Origin: Fulvivirga ligni
Lineage (GTDB): Bacteria; Bacteroidota; Bacteroidia; Cytophagales; Cyclobacteriaceae
DNA: 64,000 bases
Assembly (NCBI RefSeq): GCF_021389935.1
Contig: NZ_CP089979.1
Location: 6,348,501 to 6,412,500 of the forward strand
Direction: 5' to 3'
A program made the position numbers and the translations under genes. The notes beneath the pieces are model-generated. The model saw nothing but the letters and a program-made list of their open reading frames with translations. It did not search any database and was not told where the DNA came from. The first letter of the stretch is position 1; every line of letters begins with the position of its first letter. Below, one piece after another: positions 19,101-28,328 of the stretch.

Positions 19101-20160
19101 TACCGTATCTAACGATGGACATATTATACCCCTTGACTTAAGAGAGAAAATTTTCGAGCCATTTATGAGACTTGAAGAGGATCAAAAAGGTACAGGAATT
19201 GGATTATCTCTAGCAAGATCTTTAGCAGAACTTCATAAAGGAAACTTGTTCATGGATATGGAGCAAAAGTCATTAAACAGCTTCATTCTCTCACTCCCTG
19301 TGCATCAGGAAAAGGAGTTTAAGCTATTCGAAGATGTACAAGAAGCACCGAAAGAAGTTGATATTGAGGAGATTGTAGAAGAAGTGGAGCCTGAAACATC
19401 TACTGATAAGCCAATGATTCTAATTGTAGAGGATCATACAGATATGAAAGCTTTTGTAACTCAACAGCTGGAAGGGATGTACCAAATTTTGGGTGCGACG
19501 AACGGGAAACAGGCTTTGGAAGTGTTGAGTAATCATAACGTAAGCCTGGTTATCAGCGATATCATGATGCCAGTAATGGACGGTTTACAGTTATGCCAGC
19601 AAATTAAAACCAATGTGGAGTACAGCCACATTCCTATTATCTTACTTACCGCCAAGAATAGCTTGCAATCACGAATAGAAGGCTTGGAAACAGGTGCTGA
19701 TGCTTATATTGAGAAGCCTTTTTCAGTGGAACACTTAAAGGTACAAGTAGCGAACTTGCTGGCTAATAAAGACAAGGTAAAGCAGTATTTCTCCAGCACG
19801 CCTTTAGCACATATTAAAAGTATGGCTCACTCTAAGGCGGATGAACAATTTTTAGAGAAGCTTAATAATGCTATATATGCGAATATCTCAGATTCTGAAC
19901 TAAATGTGGACTACATAGCTGATACGCTCAACATGAGCAGACCTACATTATACAGAAAAATTAAGGCAGTGTCTAACCTTACACCTAATGAACTGATTAA
20001 CCTTGCCCGCCTTAAAAAAGCTGCAGAACTACTCAGTAATGGTGATTATAAGATATATGAAGTGGCAGAAATGGTAGGCTACAACTCGCAAACCAGCTTC
20101 GGAAGAAATTTCCAAAAGCAATTTGGAATGACTCCTTCAGAGTTTATTACTAAAAATTAA
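16132..20160 (+). CDS. Hybrid two-component system regulator (HTCS: sensor kinase, receiver and AraC domain in one protein)
   Basis: The protein has about 1340 residues. After a signal peptide (ATSVSAQ) come about 14 Reg_prop repeats of the LWVGT.dGL.ky type, forming two seven-bladed periplasmic propellers (about 40-680). Then follow a Y_Y_Y domain (about 690-785), one membrane helix (about 790-812), a HisKA domain with phospho-acceptor His848, an HATPase domain (N-box near NNAVKYA), a receiver with Asp1143, and an AraC helix-turn-helix pair (about 1235-1342). It senses a PUL oligosaccharide in the periplasm and activates divergent susC. No ATG lies near the 5' end: an ATG at 16120 hits a stop after three codons. 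TTG at 16132 or TTG at 16174 (better signal peptide) must be the start. Confidence 0.92.
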   Translation: MGLELINRIRHYFILDKRALLSVLFCLLLATSVSAQSYYFRHYQVENGLSHNTITCSVQDHEGFMWFGTKDGLNRFDGYSFKIFRNDPQDSTTIGSNFIQNLYELNGTLWVGTDGGLYKYNPQLETFEILPITLNHTIRDITSDHEGNLWFIAGYTLYKYQTYNAQLIEYETEEHFFATSVCSTPNGSIWVSTREGFIQKYDPKYNHFTAKNLFDHSPPTPTHWIERLYSTTDNTIYAGTQSQGIKVYHADSGSYEDLKMYDEERSALFVRDFVQSTENELWIASESGIYIYNISTGSFTNLTKSYNNPYSLSDNAIYTVTTDREGGVWAGTYFGGLNYYQKQYTSFEKYFPKIGENSISGNAVREICEDKYGNIWIGTEDAGLNKLNPDTGEFTNFMPTGQPGGLAHYNIHGLLATGDELWVGTFHHGLDVLDIRTGKVIRHYSAGSQPGTLQSNFIYSIIKNANNEIVIGTSNGLFKYNESEDNFLVIPAYPDTYEYTVFIMEDHEGIIWAGTYNQGVYYVDPKAQKKGYFVSKSADTTSLSSNFINSIFEDSHQQLWFATSDGLSRLNRQDSTFKRFTTANGLPSNVIYSIEEAGNQDLWVSTSKGLVKFNPKEGKTRIYTTANGLLSDQFNYNSSYKSPEGDMYFGSVKGMIRFNPTSFKVNQYIPPIHITGFQINNKEVEVNQNESPLSKSITHTSKITLDHNQSSFSIDFAALSYTAPTTSEYEYQMQGLSDEWTYLKTNRKVYFTELAPGNYTFKVKASNSSGIWNKKATILHIKILPPIWASTWAYILYVAIIIVILYFAFKYYHQVNDDKNQQKINHLENEKEKEIYEAKIKFFTNVAHEIRTPLTLITGPLEKVLNSALENPETKDSLVIMKKNTNRLLELTNELLDFRRTEIKQFSLTFIRANVKKVVEEVVSRFKSAIEERNLQASINLPHNDAFAYVDPEALTKIVSNLLNNAVKYADQNISIQLSPFTEKDPKFFITVSNDGHIIPLDLREKIFEPFMRLEEDQKGTGIGLSLARSLAELHKGNLFMDMEQKSLNSFILSLPVHQEKEFKLFEDVQEAPKEVDIEEIVEEVEPETSTDKPMILIVEDHTDMKAFVTQQLEGMYQILGATNGKQALEVLSNHNVSLVISDIMMPVMDGLQLCQQIKTNVEYSHIPIILLTAKNSLQSRIEGLETGADAYIEKPFSVEHLKVQVANLLANKDKVKQYFSSTPLAHIKSMAHSKADEQFLEKLNNAIYANISDSELNVDYIADTLNMSRPTLYRKIKAVSNLTPNELINLARLKKAAELLSNGDYKIYEVAEMVGYNSQTSFGRNFQKQFGMTPSEFITKN

Positions 20161-20163
20161 TGA

Positions 20164-22863
20164 TTAAGCTGGTTTTTCTTCGGAAGCGCTTCGGTATTTG
20201 CTAAGCGTCTGTTTCAAAATAGCCTTGTCTACAGGTTTAATTAGATGTTCATGAAAACCAGCCTCTCTGGCTTGCTGAATTTTATCCTTATTACCCCAGC
20301 CGGATTGTGCAATGAAAATAGTGTTGGCTGCTTCAGGCGTATTTCGAAGCGTTTCACAAAGCTCAAAGCCGTCCATATCTGGCATTCCAATATCAAATAA
20401 AGCAAAATCAGGCTTAAACTCTTTAAACTTATCAATAGCATCAGCTCCATTGTAGGCTGTGCAAATTTTGAAACCTTCACTGAGAAGCATCATCTCGTAC
20501 ATGTCTACCACATCTACATTATCATCCACTATCATGATTTTGATCTCCTCATTATCAGTACCATTTTCAGATATGGTGGTAACGCTATTTAAGCTGGTAC
20601 CATGTGAAATGATGGGTAACAACACTTCGAATTCGGTTCCCTGACCTAGACCAGCACTCCGTGCATGAATATGACCACTATGCAGAGCTACAAGTTTTTC
20701 CACTAAAGTAAGACCAATACCTAAGCCACCTTTAGTTTGAGTAGAATGAGCATCAATTTGGGTAAACATAGTAAAAATAGATTGAAGCTTTTCTGCCGGT
20801 ATACCTACACCGTTATCAATTATTTTCACTGATACTTCTGTATCCCTCTTCTCTACAATTATTCTAATTAAACCACCATCTTCCGTGTACTTGGCGGCGT
20901 TATTGATGATATTAACAAACACCTGGGTCAGACGAGTAGAATCTCCATAGAGCTCGGCATCATGCTCCTCCAGATGTAAATCAATATCGTGGTTTTTCTC
21001 TTCAATTAGCCTTTGACAAGTTTCAACGGCATTTCTAAGGATATCATTAATTTTAATATTTTCCTTCTCTAGTTTTACCTTGCCCTGGGTTATTCTGGAA
21101 ACATCCATTAAATCATTAATGAGCGTATTCATATGAGCCAATTGCCTTTTCATGGTGCCAATGATCTTGGTTTGCATAGGATCATTATCACCCTCTTCCA
21201 GCAAACTTACACCTACAGTAAGTGGTGTAAGTGGATTTCTCAATTCATGGGCCAAGGTAGCCAAAAACTCATTTTTATATTTGCTCTGCAGCTCCAGCTG
21301 ATTGATATTCTTCCGCATTTGCTCCTGAATTTCCAGCACATGAGCCATGAACACCTTATTGAAACGGTTGGCAGATTCTATATCAGTGTTATCCCACTCC
21401 TTGCCCTTATCTTTAATAAGTCTTTTGTGTACCTGAAAAGATGACCTGGGTGATAAGCGCTCCTTTTTGGGAGCAAAGGCTGATTTCTCTTCCGGTGTGC
21501 CAGCCCATTTCTCTTCTACTACATGTTCCTTTCTGAACCAGGCAGTGAAATACCTTTTATTTTCAACCAATGGAATGAGCAGTACACCACGAATTCCGTT
21601 GAGCTTAGACACATCACTCACACATTCTCTAACATCCTGTTTTACAAGGGTTTCCTTTCCATTTTCACAGCAATTATCATACATCTCCACCAGAGCTTCC
21701 ACTTCAGGAGTGGCCCCTAGTCGGATTTTTTCAGCTTCCGTATAAAACAAAAAGCCATCAGTATCAGTAATCTCCAGTATTTCCTTTTCATTCTGCTTAA
21801 ACACATCCACTATAGGAGTACTGACAGAGGTCTTATCTAACATACCGTTGATAGCTTTTTCAGTTACTTCCTTGCGTCTGATCAACAGTTCCTCCTCCTT
21901 CGCATACAAGTGCCAGCTGAAAAGCTGGCTTAAATTCTCACATTCCAGCCTCACGTTTTGAGGGATATATTTCGCCTCACGATTATGACATGAAATAATA
22001 CCCCACAAATGATCATGTGTGACTAATGACATAGACATTGAAGCCTTCAAACCTTGATTTCTCACATATTGCAAATGAATGGGCGACAGGCTCCTAAGGA
22101 TCGACTTGGTCATATCCAAAGGCTCGCGATCCTTGTCTTTGGTAGAAGGTATAATCGGAGATGCTTTTAAATTAACATCGGGAGTTAAACGCACCCAGTT
22201 TTTCTTATACAGCGCACGGGCTTGTTTAGGAATATCTGATGCAGGATAGAGTAAATCAAGATAAGACTCCATTTCATCTTCCTTAGCTTCCGCCAGTACG
22301 CGACCTGTATTATCAGCATTGAATCTATAAAGAACTACCCTATCATAACCACTGATATACTTAATGGTGGATACAATCTCCTCAGCCATCTGAGCCAGGG
22401 TTTTATAGGCCTTAAACTTAGGCGCAACGCTGGTGGCATAAAGTTTCATAAACTGAGTGGCACTATAAACATCTCTAAACTCACCGGCCGGCTCAAGTTC
22501 CACCACCATATACTGATCGCTCTGATAGACTACCGCAAAATAGTCTATAGCCACCTCGTCCTGAAGTTTTTCTTTTTTTAGATTAAACTGAATGGGCAAT
22601 CGCACACCTTGCTTGCGTGCTTTCTGGTAAGTCTCTTTTAAGAAATCTATATATTCCTCACCATCAACCAGATCATAAAAATTAGATCCAAAAATATCTC
22701 CTGAGTTTTTAAGAAGACTATCTATATTTTGGCTGATTAGCTCAATTTTTCCTGTTTCAAAATTAAGTGCAAAAAGATAACCATAACCTTGAATCGACTC
22801 TGGTATATGTATTTGTTCATCTTCACATTTGTCAAAATCAAGGGCATCAATATTCAGTTGCAT
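20164..22863 (-). CDS. bphP: Bacteriophytochrome hybrid sensor histidine kinase
   Basis: The 899-residue protein has the phytochrome photosensory core: Cys13 followed by IHIPESIQGYGYL, the biliverdin-attachment position of bacteriophytochromes. A GAF domain (about 145-320) carries PASDIP, the SPIHLQY His and the CHNRE His, and a PHY domain has the PRSSF tongue motif (about 475). The output is HisKA with phospho-acceptor His539 (AHELRNPLTP), HATPase (NIINNAAKYTEDGG, GLGIGLTLV) and a C-terminal receiver with Asp824 (LFDIGMPDMDG). It should sense red/far-red light in the cytoplasm. No heme oxygenase or separate output regulator is adjacent. It converges on the HTCS gene with only 3 bp between stops. 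Confidence 0.92.
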   Translation of the reverse strand: MQLNIDALDFDKCEDEQIHIPESIQGYGYLFALNFETGKIELISQNIDSLLKNSGDIFGSNFYDLVDGEEYIDFLKETYQKARKQGVRLPIQFNLKKEKLQDEVAIDYFAVVYQSDQYMVVELEPAGEFRDVYSATQFMKLYATSVAPKFKAYKTLAQMAEEIVSTIKYISGYDRVVLYRFNADNTGRVLAEAKEDEMESYLDLLYPASDIPKQARALYKKNWVRLTPDVNLKASPIIPSTKDKDREPLDMTKSILRSLSPIHLQYVRNQGLKASMSMSLVTHDHLWGIISCHNREAKYIPQNVRLECENLSQLFSWHLYAKEEELLIRRKEVTEKAINGMLDKTSVSTPIVDVFKQNEKEILEITDTDGFLFYTEAEKIRLGATPEVEALVEMYDNCCENGKETLVKQDVRECVSDVSKLNGIRGVLLIPLVENKRYFTAWFRKEHVVEEKWAGTPEEKSAFAPKKERLSPRSSFQVHKRLIKDKGKEWDNTDIESANRFNKVFMAHVLEIQEQMRKNINQLELQSKYKNEFLATLAHELRNPLTPLTVGVSLLEEGDNDPMQTKIIGTMKRQLAHMNTLINDLMDVSRITQGKVKLEKENIKINDILRNAVETCQRLIEEKNHDIDLHLEEHDAELYGDSTRLTQVFVNIINNAAKYTEDGGLIRIIVEKRDTEVSVKIIDNGVGIPAEKLQSIFTMFTQIDAHSTQTKGGLGIGLTLVEKLVALHSGHIHARSAGLGQGTEFEVLLPIISHGTSLNSVTTISENGTDNEEIKIMIVDDNVDVVDMYEMMLLSEGFKICTAYNGADAIDKFKEFKPDFALFDIGMPDMDGFELCETLRNTPEAANTIFIAQSGWGNKDKIQQAREAGFHEHLIKPVDKAILKQTLSKYRSASEEKPA

Positions 22864-23103
22864 AACTCCAGGTTAGGGGATTAACTTTGATAACACGCTG
22901 ACAGGCTCATGGTTATGATAAATGTGCATTCTTTTGACACAATAAAAACAAAACCCTCACAACCAGTCACTTAAAGCAAAAACTCTTTTTTATTAAATGT
23001 AATGTTAAACCCGCAAGCTCCAGCAGACAAGTAAAACACTATACTATTGTATGAATGGTAAATAAGACCTAAATTATGGTCAAACCTACTATTACTTAAA
23101 CCT

Positions 23104-23925
23104 ATGAATTCAAGACGCTCATTTCTGGGAAAGTCTCTACTTGCCCTCTCTTCTGGATTAATTACTAAAAATGCTTTTGCCAAAGGACTTCCTCAAAGTA
23201 CTGTCGATGCTCTTCCGTCTTTAAAAGGACGAAAAATACTTTTCACCTATGGAGGATGGGACGGCCATGAACCAGAAAAATTCCTTAATTTTCTCAAACC
23301 CTGGATGCAGAAAGAAGGTGCTGAAGTAATGGTTTACGATAACTTAAGCCCATACGAAGATGAATCTATTATGAATCAAATAGATCTTATCGTTCAGGTA
23401 TTTACTATGTCTAGCATTACAAAGGAGCAGGAAGCAGGCCTACTTAAAGCGGTTAAAAATGGCGCCGGAATGGCTGGCTGGCACGGAGGTATGTGCGATG
23501 CTTTCAGGCCAAACACAGAGTATCAGTTTATGACTGGTGGGCAGTGGGTGGCACATCCTGGCGGTGTAATAGAGTATAAGGTAAACATCATCGACCATGA
23601 CGACCCTGTAACTAACGGACTTAAGGACTTTGCTATGCACAGCGAGCAATATTATATGCATGTAGACCCGAATGTTAAGGTAATGGCTACCACCACATTC
23701 AATGGTGATCATTCGCCCTGGATAGATGGCTGCACCATGCCGGTATGCTGGAAAAAGATGTATGGCAAAGGCCGGATCTTTTATACCTCACTAGGGCATA
23801 ATCTTGACCATGTAACTACAGTGCCAGATGCCTTAAAAATTATCCAACGCGGCATTCAATGGGCCAGCGCTAGCAAATACCAACCCGCAGAGAAGTGGAT
23901 TAGCCCTATGTATGCCAAACAATAG
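23104..23925 (+). CDS. ThuA-like protein with Tat-type signal
   Basis: The 273-residue protein starts with SRRSFLGKS followed by a hydrophobic stretch and an AFAKG cleavage region, a probable twin-arginine signal. The mature part is a ThuA-like, glutamine-amidotransferase-like fold (KGRKILFTYGGWDGHEPEKF, GAGMAGWHGGMCDAF, VNIIDHDDPVTNGLKDF, HSEQYYMHVDPNVKVMATTTF, GRIFYTSLGHNLDHV). Members are linked to sugar metabolism but their reaction is generally unproven. It is a single gene divergent from the phytochrome and ahead of a LysR regulator. Confidence 0.8.
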   Translation: MNSRRSFLGKSLLALSSGLITKNAFAKGLPQSTVDALPSLKGRKILFTYGGWDGHEPEKFLNFLKPWMQKEGAEVMVYDNLSPYEDESIMNQIDLIVQVFTMSSITKEQEAGLLKAVKNGAGMAGWHGGMCDAFRPNTEYQFMTGGQWVAHPGGVIEYKVNIIDHDDPVTNGLKDFAMHSEQYYMHVDPNVKVMATTTFNGDHSPWIDGCTMPVCWKKMYGKGRIFYTSLGHNLDHVTTVPDALKIIQRGIQWASASKYQPAEKWISPMYAKQ

Positions 23926-23988
23926 TTTCATCTTAAGCTTTAACTGATAGAAATTGACTTATTTTACAGCCAGTCATTTGTAAACAAT

Positions 23989-24882
23989 ATGTTCGATTTC
24001 AGATTACAGGTTTTTAAAACGGTAGCCAAACGGCTAAATTTCACCAAAGCTGCTCAGGAGTTATCCATTACTCAGCCTGCCGTAACCAAGCATGTAAAAG
24101 AGATAGAACAACACTATCAGGTAAAGCTATTTGATAGAAATGGCACTAAAATCAAGCTTACTCCTGCCGGAGAAATGCTACTACAATATGCAGAGCAGGT
24201 ATTCGAGGTATACCGGCATCTGGAAATAGATTTGAACGCATTGGCCAGCAAGCATGGCGGCAAACTGAGAATTGGCGCCAGCACCACAGTAGCACAATAT
24301 GTTTTACCTCCAGTAATGGCCGCCTTCCATGAAAAGTTTAAGGAGGTGCATATAACATTGGAAACAGGTAATACTGAGAAAATTGAACAGCACCTACTCC
24401 AAAGAAACATCGATTTGGGAATTATAGAGGGCCACTCAAAGTCAGCGGGCATTAAATACTCCACCTTTCTCAACGATGAAATAGTGCTGGTAGCTAATAG
24501 CAAATCAGAACTAGCTAAACGATCAGCCATCAATGCTCAGGAACTTTATGACATACCATTGTTGATGCGAGAGCATGGTTCGGGCACTCTTGATGTGATC
24601 AATCATGCATTGAAAGAAAACGGCATTAACCCAGCTCTGCTGAAAGAAGAAATGCAACTTAGCAGCACTGAAAGCATAAAAATGTACTTACTCAATTCTC
24701 AATGTGCCTCTTTCCTATCAATACATTCAGTACTCAAAGAACTGAAAAACAATGAATTGGCCATTGTCGATATGCAGAACTTTAGTATTGAAAGAAACTT
24801 CAATTTTATTCAACCGCAGGGCCAAAATGACCAGCTGGTTGAATTATTTATCAAATTCGCCTCTCGCTATAACTTCAGGTAA
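23989..24882 (+). CDS. LysR family transcriptional regulator
   Basis: The 297-residue protein has the LysR winged helix-turn-helix at residues 1-60 (FDFRLQVFKTVAKRLNFTKAAQEL, ITQPAVTKHVKEIE) and a substrate-binding domain from about residue 90 (KLRIGASTTVAQYVLPPVMAAF, NIDLGIIEG). It resembles the CysB/YeiE/CbbR branch. It lies 70 bp upstream of a YeiH-type exporter on the same strand, the same partnership seen with E. coli yeiE/yeiH, so it probably controls that gene. Confidence 0.88.
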   Translation: MFDFRLQVFKTVAKRLNFTKAAQELSITQPAVTKHVKEIEQHYQVKLFDRNGTKIKLTPAGEMLLQYAEQVFEVYRHLEIDLNALASKHGGKLRIGASTTVAQYVLPPVMAAFHEKFKEVHITLETGNTEKIEQHLLQRNIDLGIIEGHSKSAGIKYSTFLNDEIVLVANSKSELAKRSAINAQELYDIPLLMREHGSGTLDVINHALKENGINPALLKEEMQLSSTESIKMYLLNSQCASFLSIHSVLKELKNNELAIVDMQNFSIERNFNFIQPQGQNDQLVELFIKFASRYNFR

Positions 24883-24952
24883 TAGCTCATCACTAATTGT
24901 AATTTCTACGCGGGCCTGATTATCCTCAAGTTTGTATCATAATTTCAAGGAT

Positions 24953-25930
24953 ATGAACTGGAATACAGCCCAAAAACACAGAATTACAGCACAACTCAAT
25001 CATCTATTAGAAAAGAGCATCTCATTACGAGAAGTAATATTCCTGTTGGCTGCATTGCTATGTTTATTTCCCATCATATCTCCGCCTTTGGCACTTCTTA
25101 TAGGCATAATAACGGTGCAATTCATAGGAAATCCCTTCTTAAAACTCAATCACAAAGCCACACATATCTTACTTCAAGCTAGCGTAGTAGGCTTGGGATT
25201 CAGCCTTAACTTTTCAGAAGCGCTACAGGCCGGAGCAAGCGGTTTTAGCTTCTCCATTTTCTCTATAGCAGGCACTTTACTACTCGGCTTTATCTTGATG
25301 AAAGTGCTGAAAATAGAAAAAACTACTGGTTATCTGATTGTCATTGGCACCGCCATATGCGGTGGAAGTGCTATTGCAGCAGTTTCTCCAGCCATTAAAG
25401 CTAAAGAAAATCAAATCTCGGTGGCTCTGAGCAACGTTTTTATATTGAACGCAGCAGCCTTATTTATCTTTCCTTTCATAGGCAACACACTGAGCCTCAG
25501 CCAACAGCAATTCGGCATGTGGAGCGCCATAGCTATTCATGACACCAGCTCAGTAGTAGGAGCAGCAGCCAAATATGGCGCAGAAGCATTAGAAATAGCG
25601 ACTACCGTAAAACTGGCCCGCGCCTTATGGATTATTCCTGTGACCATCATCTCTGCCATTGTTTTTAAAAGCGATAAGAAGAAGATAAAACTTCCTTATT
25701 TCATTCTGCTTTTTATCGTTGCTGTTATTATCAACAGCTACAGTCCCTGGGTACAGCAATATCACAATCACATTATTTCTATTTCTAAAACTGGCTTTAC
25801 GCTCACTCTCTTTCTTATAGGCAGCAGCTTATCTAAAAAAGTACTTCAACAGGTAGGCATGAGACCTTTATTAATGGGGACAATCTTATGGGTAACCATC
25901 TCCGCGACCACTTTAGCGGCTATTATATAA
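24953..25930 (+). CDS. YeiH family putative sulfate exporter
   Basis: The 325-residue integral membrane protein has about ten hydrophobic segments and the Cons_hypoth698 signatures: SVVGLGFSLNF, GTAICGGSAIAAVSPAIKA, AIHDTSSVVGAAAKYG and KLARALWIIP. The frame can be opened at a TTG 21 bp upstream, but the ATG at 24953 (AAGGAT just before it) is the more natural start. The family is called sulfate exporter by analogy; transport of sulfur-containing anions is plausible but untested. It follows the LysR gene by 70 bp. Confidence 0.83.
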   Translation: MNWNTAQKHRITAQLNHLLEKSISLREVIFLLAALLCLFPIISPPLALLIGIITVQFIGNPFLKLNHKATHILLQASVVGLGFSLNFSEALQAGASGFSFSIFSIAGTLLLGFILMKVLKIEKTTGYLIVIGTAICGGSAIAAVSPAIKAKENQISVALSNVFILNAAALFIFPFIGNTLSLSQQQFGMWSAIAIHDTSSVVGAAAKYGAEALEIATTVKLARALWIIPVTIISAIVFKSDKKKIKLPYFILLFIVAVIINSYSPWVQQYHNHIISISKTGFTLTLFLIGSSLSKKVLQQVGMRPLLMGTILWVTISATTLAAII

Positions 25931-25998
25931 TTGTAACTGATCCTTTCAAACATTCTTACCTATTCATGGTTTTATGAAGACACCAAAAGCCTGCCCAT

Positions 25999-26958
25999 AT
26001 GATTGTAGACAGAAATCTAAAATGGAACCATATTTTCCACTACACCTGGAGAAGTATGTTATATTTCTTCATTCTTTCTGTATCGGTTTATACACTTCAT
26101 GTAGAGTTTGATATTGAGAAGCTGACTCTTCCCTTTAATGCAGTGGCCACCTTAAGTACAGCGCTAGCCATTTACCTAGGCTTTAAAAGTAACAATGCCT
26201 ATGATCGCTGGTGGGAGGCAAGAAAAATATGGGGCCTATTAGTAAACTACAGTAGAGCTTGGGGGCGACAGGTGATTTCATTAGCTATTCCGGCAGATTA
26301 CGAGGATGCCCAAGCACTGAGAAAGTGGCAGTTTAAGGTTATTGAAAGGCATATTGCTTTTGTTCATGGATTAAGAGTTTTTCTAAGAAAAAAACATGCT
26401 TATAATGAAACTAGTGTGACAGAGGTTATTGAAGATTTCAACCGATATGAAGACCTAAAAGACTTTCTTTCTCCTGAAGAATACGAACTGGTGATGGATA
26501 AGAAAAATCCACCTAACTACTTACTACAGCTGCAAAGCAACGACCTGCAAGTAGCTTATAAAAATGGGTGGCTTTCTGATTACCGCTTTGTAAGGCTTGA
26601 TGAAACGCTTACCGAATTTAACAACCATCAGGGTATGAGCGAAAGAATTAAGAACACACCATTCCCAAGGCCTTTCAGTTTCTTTTCCAGAATGTTTGTG
26701 CTCATCCACGGCACATTAGTTCCATTCGCCTTTGTGGAAGAACTGGGCTGGATTAACATACCTCTTTCATTGCTCATCAACTTTGTATTCCTGGCACTTG
26801 ACCTAGTAGGTGAGCGCCACGAAGACCCTTTTGAAAATAGAATGGATGATACTCCGCTCACAGCCATCAGCGTGACTATTGAAGAAAACCTGAAAGAAAT
26901 GCTGGATAGAGATGATCTGCCAGTAAAACCAGAACCTATAGAAGGAGTAGTATTTTAG
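25999..26958 (+). CDS. Bestrophin family ion channel protein
   Basis: The 319-residue protein shows the bacterial bestrophin (UPF0187) pattern: an N-terminal membrane hairpin (YFFILSVSVYTLHVEF, LSTALAIYLGFKSNNAYDRWWEARKIWG), a conserved HIAFVHGLR segment, a second membrane pair (MFVLIHGTLVPFAFVEELGW, INFVFLALDLVGERHEDPFE), and the family hallmark acidic GERHEDPF. These proteins form pentameric anion or cation channels in the inner membrane. It is monocistronic and ends at a bidirectional terminator. Confidence 0.88.
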   Translation: MIVDRNLKWNHIFHYTWRSMLYFFILSVSVYTLHVEFDIEKLTLPFNAVATLSTALAIYLGFKSNNAYDRWWEARKIWGLLVNYSRAWGRQVISLAIPADYEDAQALRKWQFKVIERHIAFVHGLRVFLRKKHAYNETSVTEVIEDFNRYEDLKDFLSPEEYELVMDKKNPPNYLLQLQSNDLQVAYKNGWLSDYRFVRLDETLTEFNNHQGMSERIKNTPFPRPFSFFSRMFVLIHGTLVPFAFVEELGWINIPLSLLINFVFLALDLVGERHEDPFENRMDDTPLTAISVTIEENLKEMLDRDDLPVKPEPIEGVVF

Positions 26959-26967
26959 AATAGGAAT

Positions 26968-27019
26968 AGGCTGTCTTAATATCCGCAGCTTTCACAGCTG
27001 GCACCTCTTAAGACAGCCT
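26968..27019. terminator. Bidirectional terminator
   Basis: A 12-bp perfect inverted repeat (AGGCTGTCTTAA / TTAAGACAGCCT), with a smaller CAGCT/AGCTG hairpin in its loop, lies between the convergent bestrophin and dehydrogenase genes. T-rich sequence follows on the plus side. Confidence 0.75.
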
Positions 27020-27030
27020 AAATCGTTATT

Positions 27031-27876
27031 TTATTTTTGCAAATGCTTTATGATTGCCATCACATCTTCATCACCATATGCGGCTCTGGCATCCTGAAAA
27101 GAATCATGAGTATCCAGCCCGGTCTTGCCTTGTAATCCGCTAGCCTTGGCGTAACGTAAATCCTTAGAAAGATGCTCCAAGGTAAAAGCCGCGTTGTAGT
27201 TATCCTGCAACACTGCATCACTCTTTATCTTAATATAAGGACTACCTAATGCACTGTTATTCAAGATACTTAGAAAATCCTCTGTCTTTACTCCCATAGA
27301 TTTACTGAACTCTATGGTTTCAGCTAATCCTTGCGTTACTATACCCAGAAAGGTGTTTACCGCCAACTTAGCTGCATTACCAGTTCCAATTTCACCAATA
27401 TACACCACAGCCTTTCCAATCAATTCCAGTTGAGGCTTCACCTTCTCTACCACATCCTGTTTACCGCCTGCAATGATTACTAAAGTAGCTTCTTGCGCCT
27501 GCTTCACACTACCCGATACCGGAGCATCCACATAGTCAATGCCTTTTGCCTCGCATTTCTCCGCCATCGCCTTGCTCATATCAGGAGTTATGGTGCTCAT
27601 GTTTATGACCACTTTCCCTTCAGCAGAGCTCTTCAGCAAGCCATCTTCTCCTGTGAACACATCCTCCACTGCCGCATCATCAGATATCATAAGGAACACT
27701 ACATCACTCTGGTCCAGCAAATCAGCTGGAGATGATGCTGTGCTGGCTCCCTGATCAGTAAGTGGTTTCATTTTGTCCGCAGTGCGGTTATATACAATCA
27801 GGTCATGACCTGCATTAATTAACTTTTCTGACATAGGCACTCCCATTTTGCCTAAGCCTATCCATCCTAGTTTCAT
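27031..27876 (-). CDS. NAD(P)-dependent beta-hydroxyacid dehydrogenase (3-hydroxyisobutyrate dehydrogenase family)
   Basis: The 281-residue protein begins with the Rossmann motif GLGKMGVPMSEKLINAGH. It has the family substrate-binding DAPVSGSVKQAQEATLVIIAGG and the catalytic Lys region GTGNAAKLAVNTFLG (Lys about 166-170), then an all-helical C-terminal domain. The family oxidises or reduces small beta-hydroxyacids, succinic semialdehyde or glyoxylate; which one is not clear. It lies 54 bp downstream of the HxlR gene on the same strand and may be co-transcribed with it. Confidence 0.85.
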   Translation of the reverse strand: MKLGWIGLGKMGVPMSEKLINAGHDLIVYNRTADKMKPLTDQGASTASSPADLLDQSDVVFLMISDDAAVEDVFTGEDGLLKSSAEGKVVINMSTITPDMSKAMAEKCEAKGIDYVDAPVSGSVKQAQEATLVIIAGGKQDVVEKVKPQLELIGKAVVYIGEIGTGNAAKLAVNTFLGIVTQGLAETIEFSKSMGVKTEDFLSILNNSALGSPYIKIKSDAVLQDNYNAAFTLEHLSKDLRYAKASGLQGKTGLDTHDSFQDARAAYGDEDVMAIIKHLQK

Positions 27877-27930
27877 ATGTATGTTGATTATTTTTAAAAA
27901 GATTTCATTGTAAAAACGGGCTCATTACAG

Positions 27931-28290
27931 TTACGTTTTGTCGCCCATGATACGTTTACGATGATTTACGCCCCATTGTCTGAGCGAATCAATCACATTT
28001 TCAAGAGATTGGCCGTATTCCGTAAGTGAATATTCTACTGTAACTGGAAAAGTATCATGCACCGTGCGCTTTACCAGCTGGTTAAGTTCCAAATCTCTTA
28101 GCTCCTTGGAAAGCATTCTATCCGTAATACCAGGAATTTCTCTAGACAGCTCTGAAAAGCGCTTTACGCCAAAGGTTAGTGCTATAATTATCGGTAATTT
28201 CCACTTTCCGTTAATGACATCCAGAGCATCTCTCACCGGCAAAATCATGCCTCTACATTCGGTGTGGTTTCTTTCATGCTTCTTTTCCAT
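27931..28290 (-). CDS. HxlR family transcriptional regulator
   Basis: The winged-helix protein has about 119 residues from the ATG at 28290 (an earlier ATG at 28308 is possible). HxlR features are the short Cys-containing N-terminus (ECRGMILPVRDALDVINGKW), KRFSELSREIPGITDRMLSKELRDLE, and VEYSLTEYGQSLENVIDSLRQWG. It is divergent from a DoxX-like gene with a palindromic operator between them, so it probably represses both; the Cys may sense electrophiles or oxidants as in the HypR/YodB group. Confidence 0.87.
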   Translation of the reverse strand: MEKKHERNHTECRGMILPVRDALDVINGKWKLPIIIALTFGVKRFSELSREIPGITDRMLSKELRDLELNQLVKRTVHDTFPVTVEYSLTEYGQSLENVIDSLRQWGVNHRKRIMGDKT

Positions 28291-28328
28291 AAGTGCAAAT
28301 ATGGCCAATTGAGCCTAAACTATAAGAG

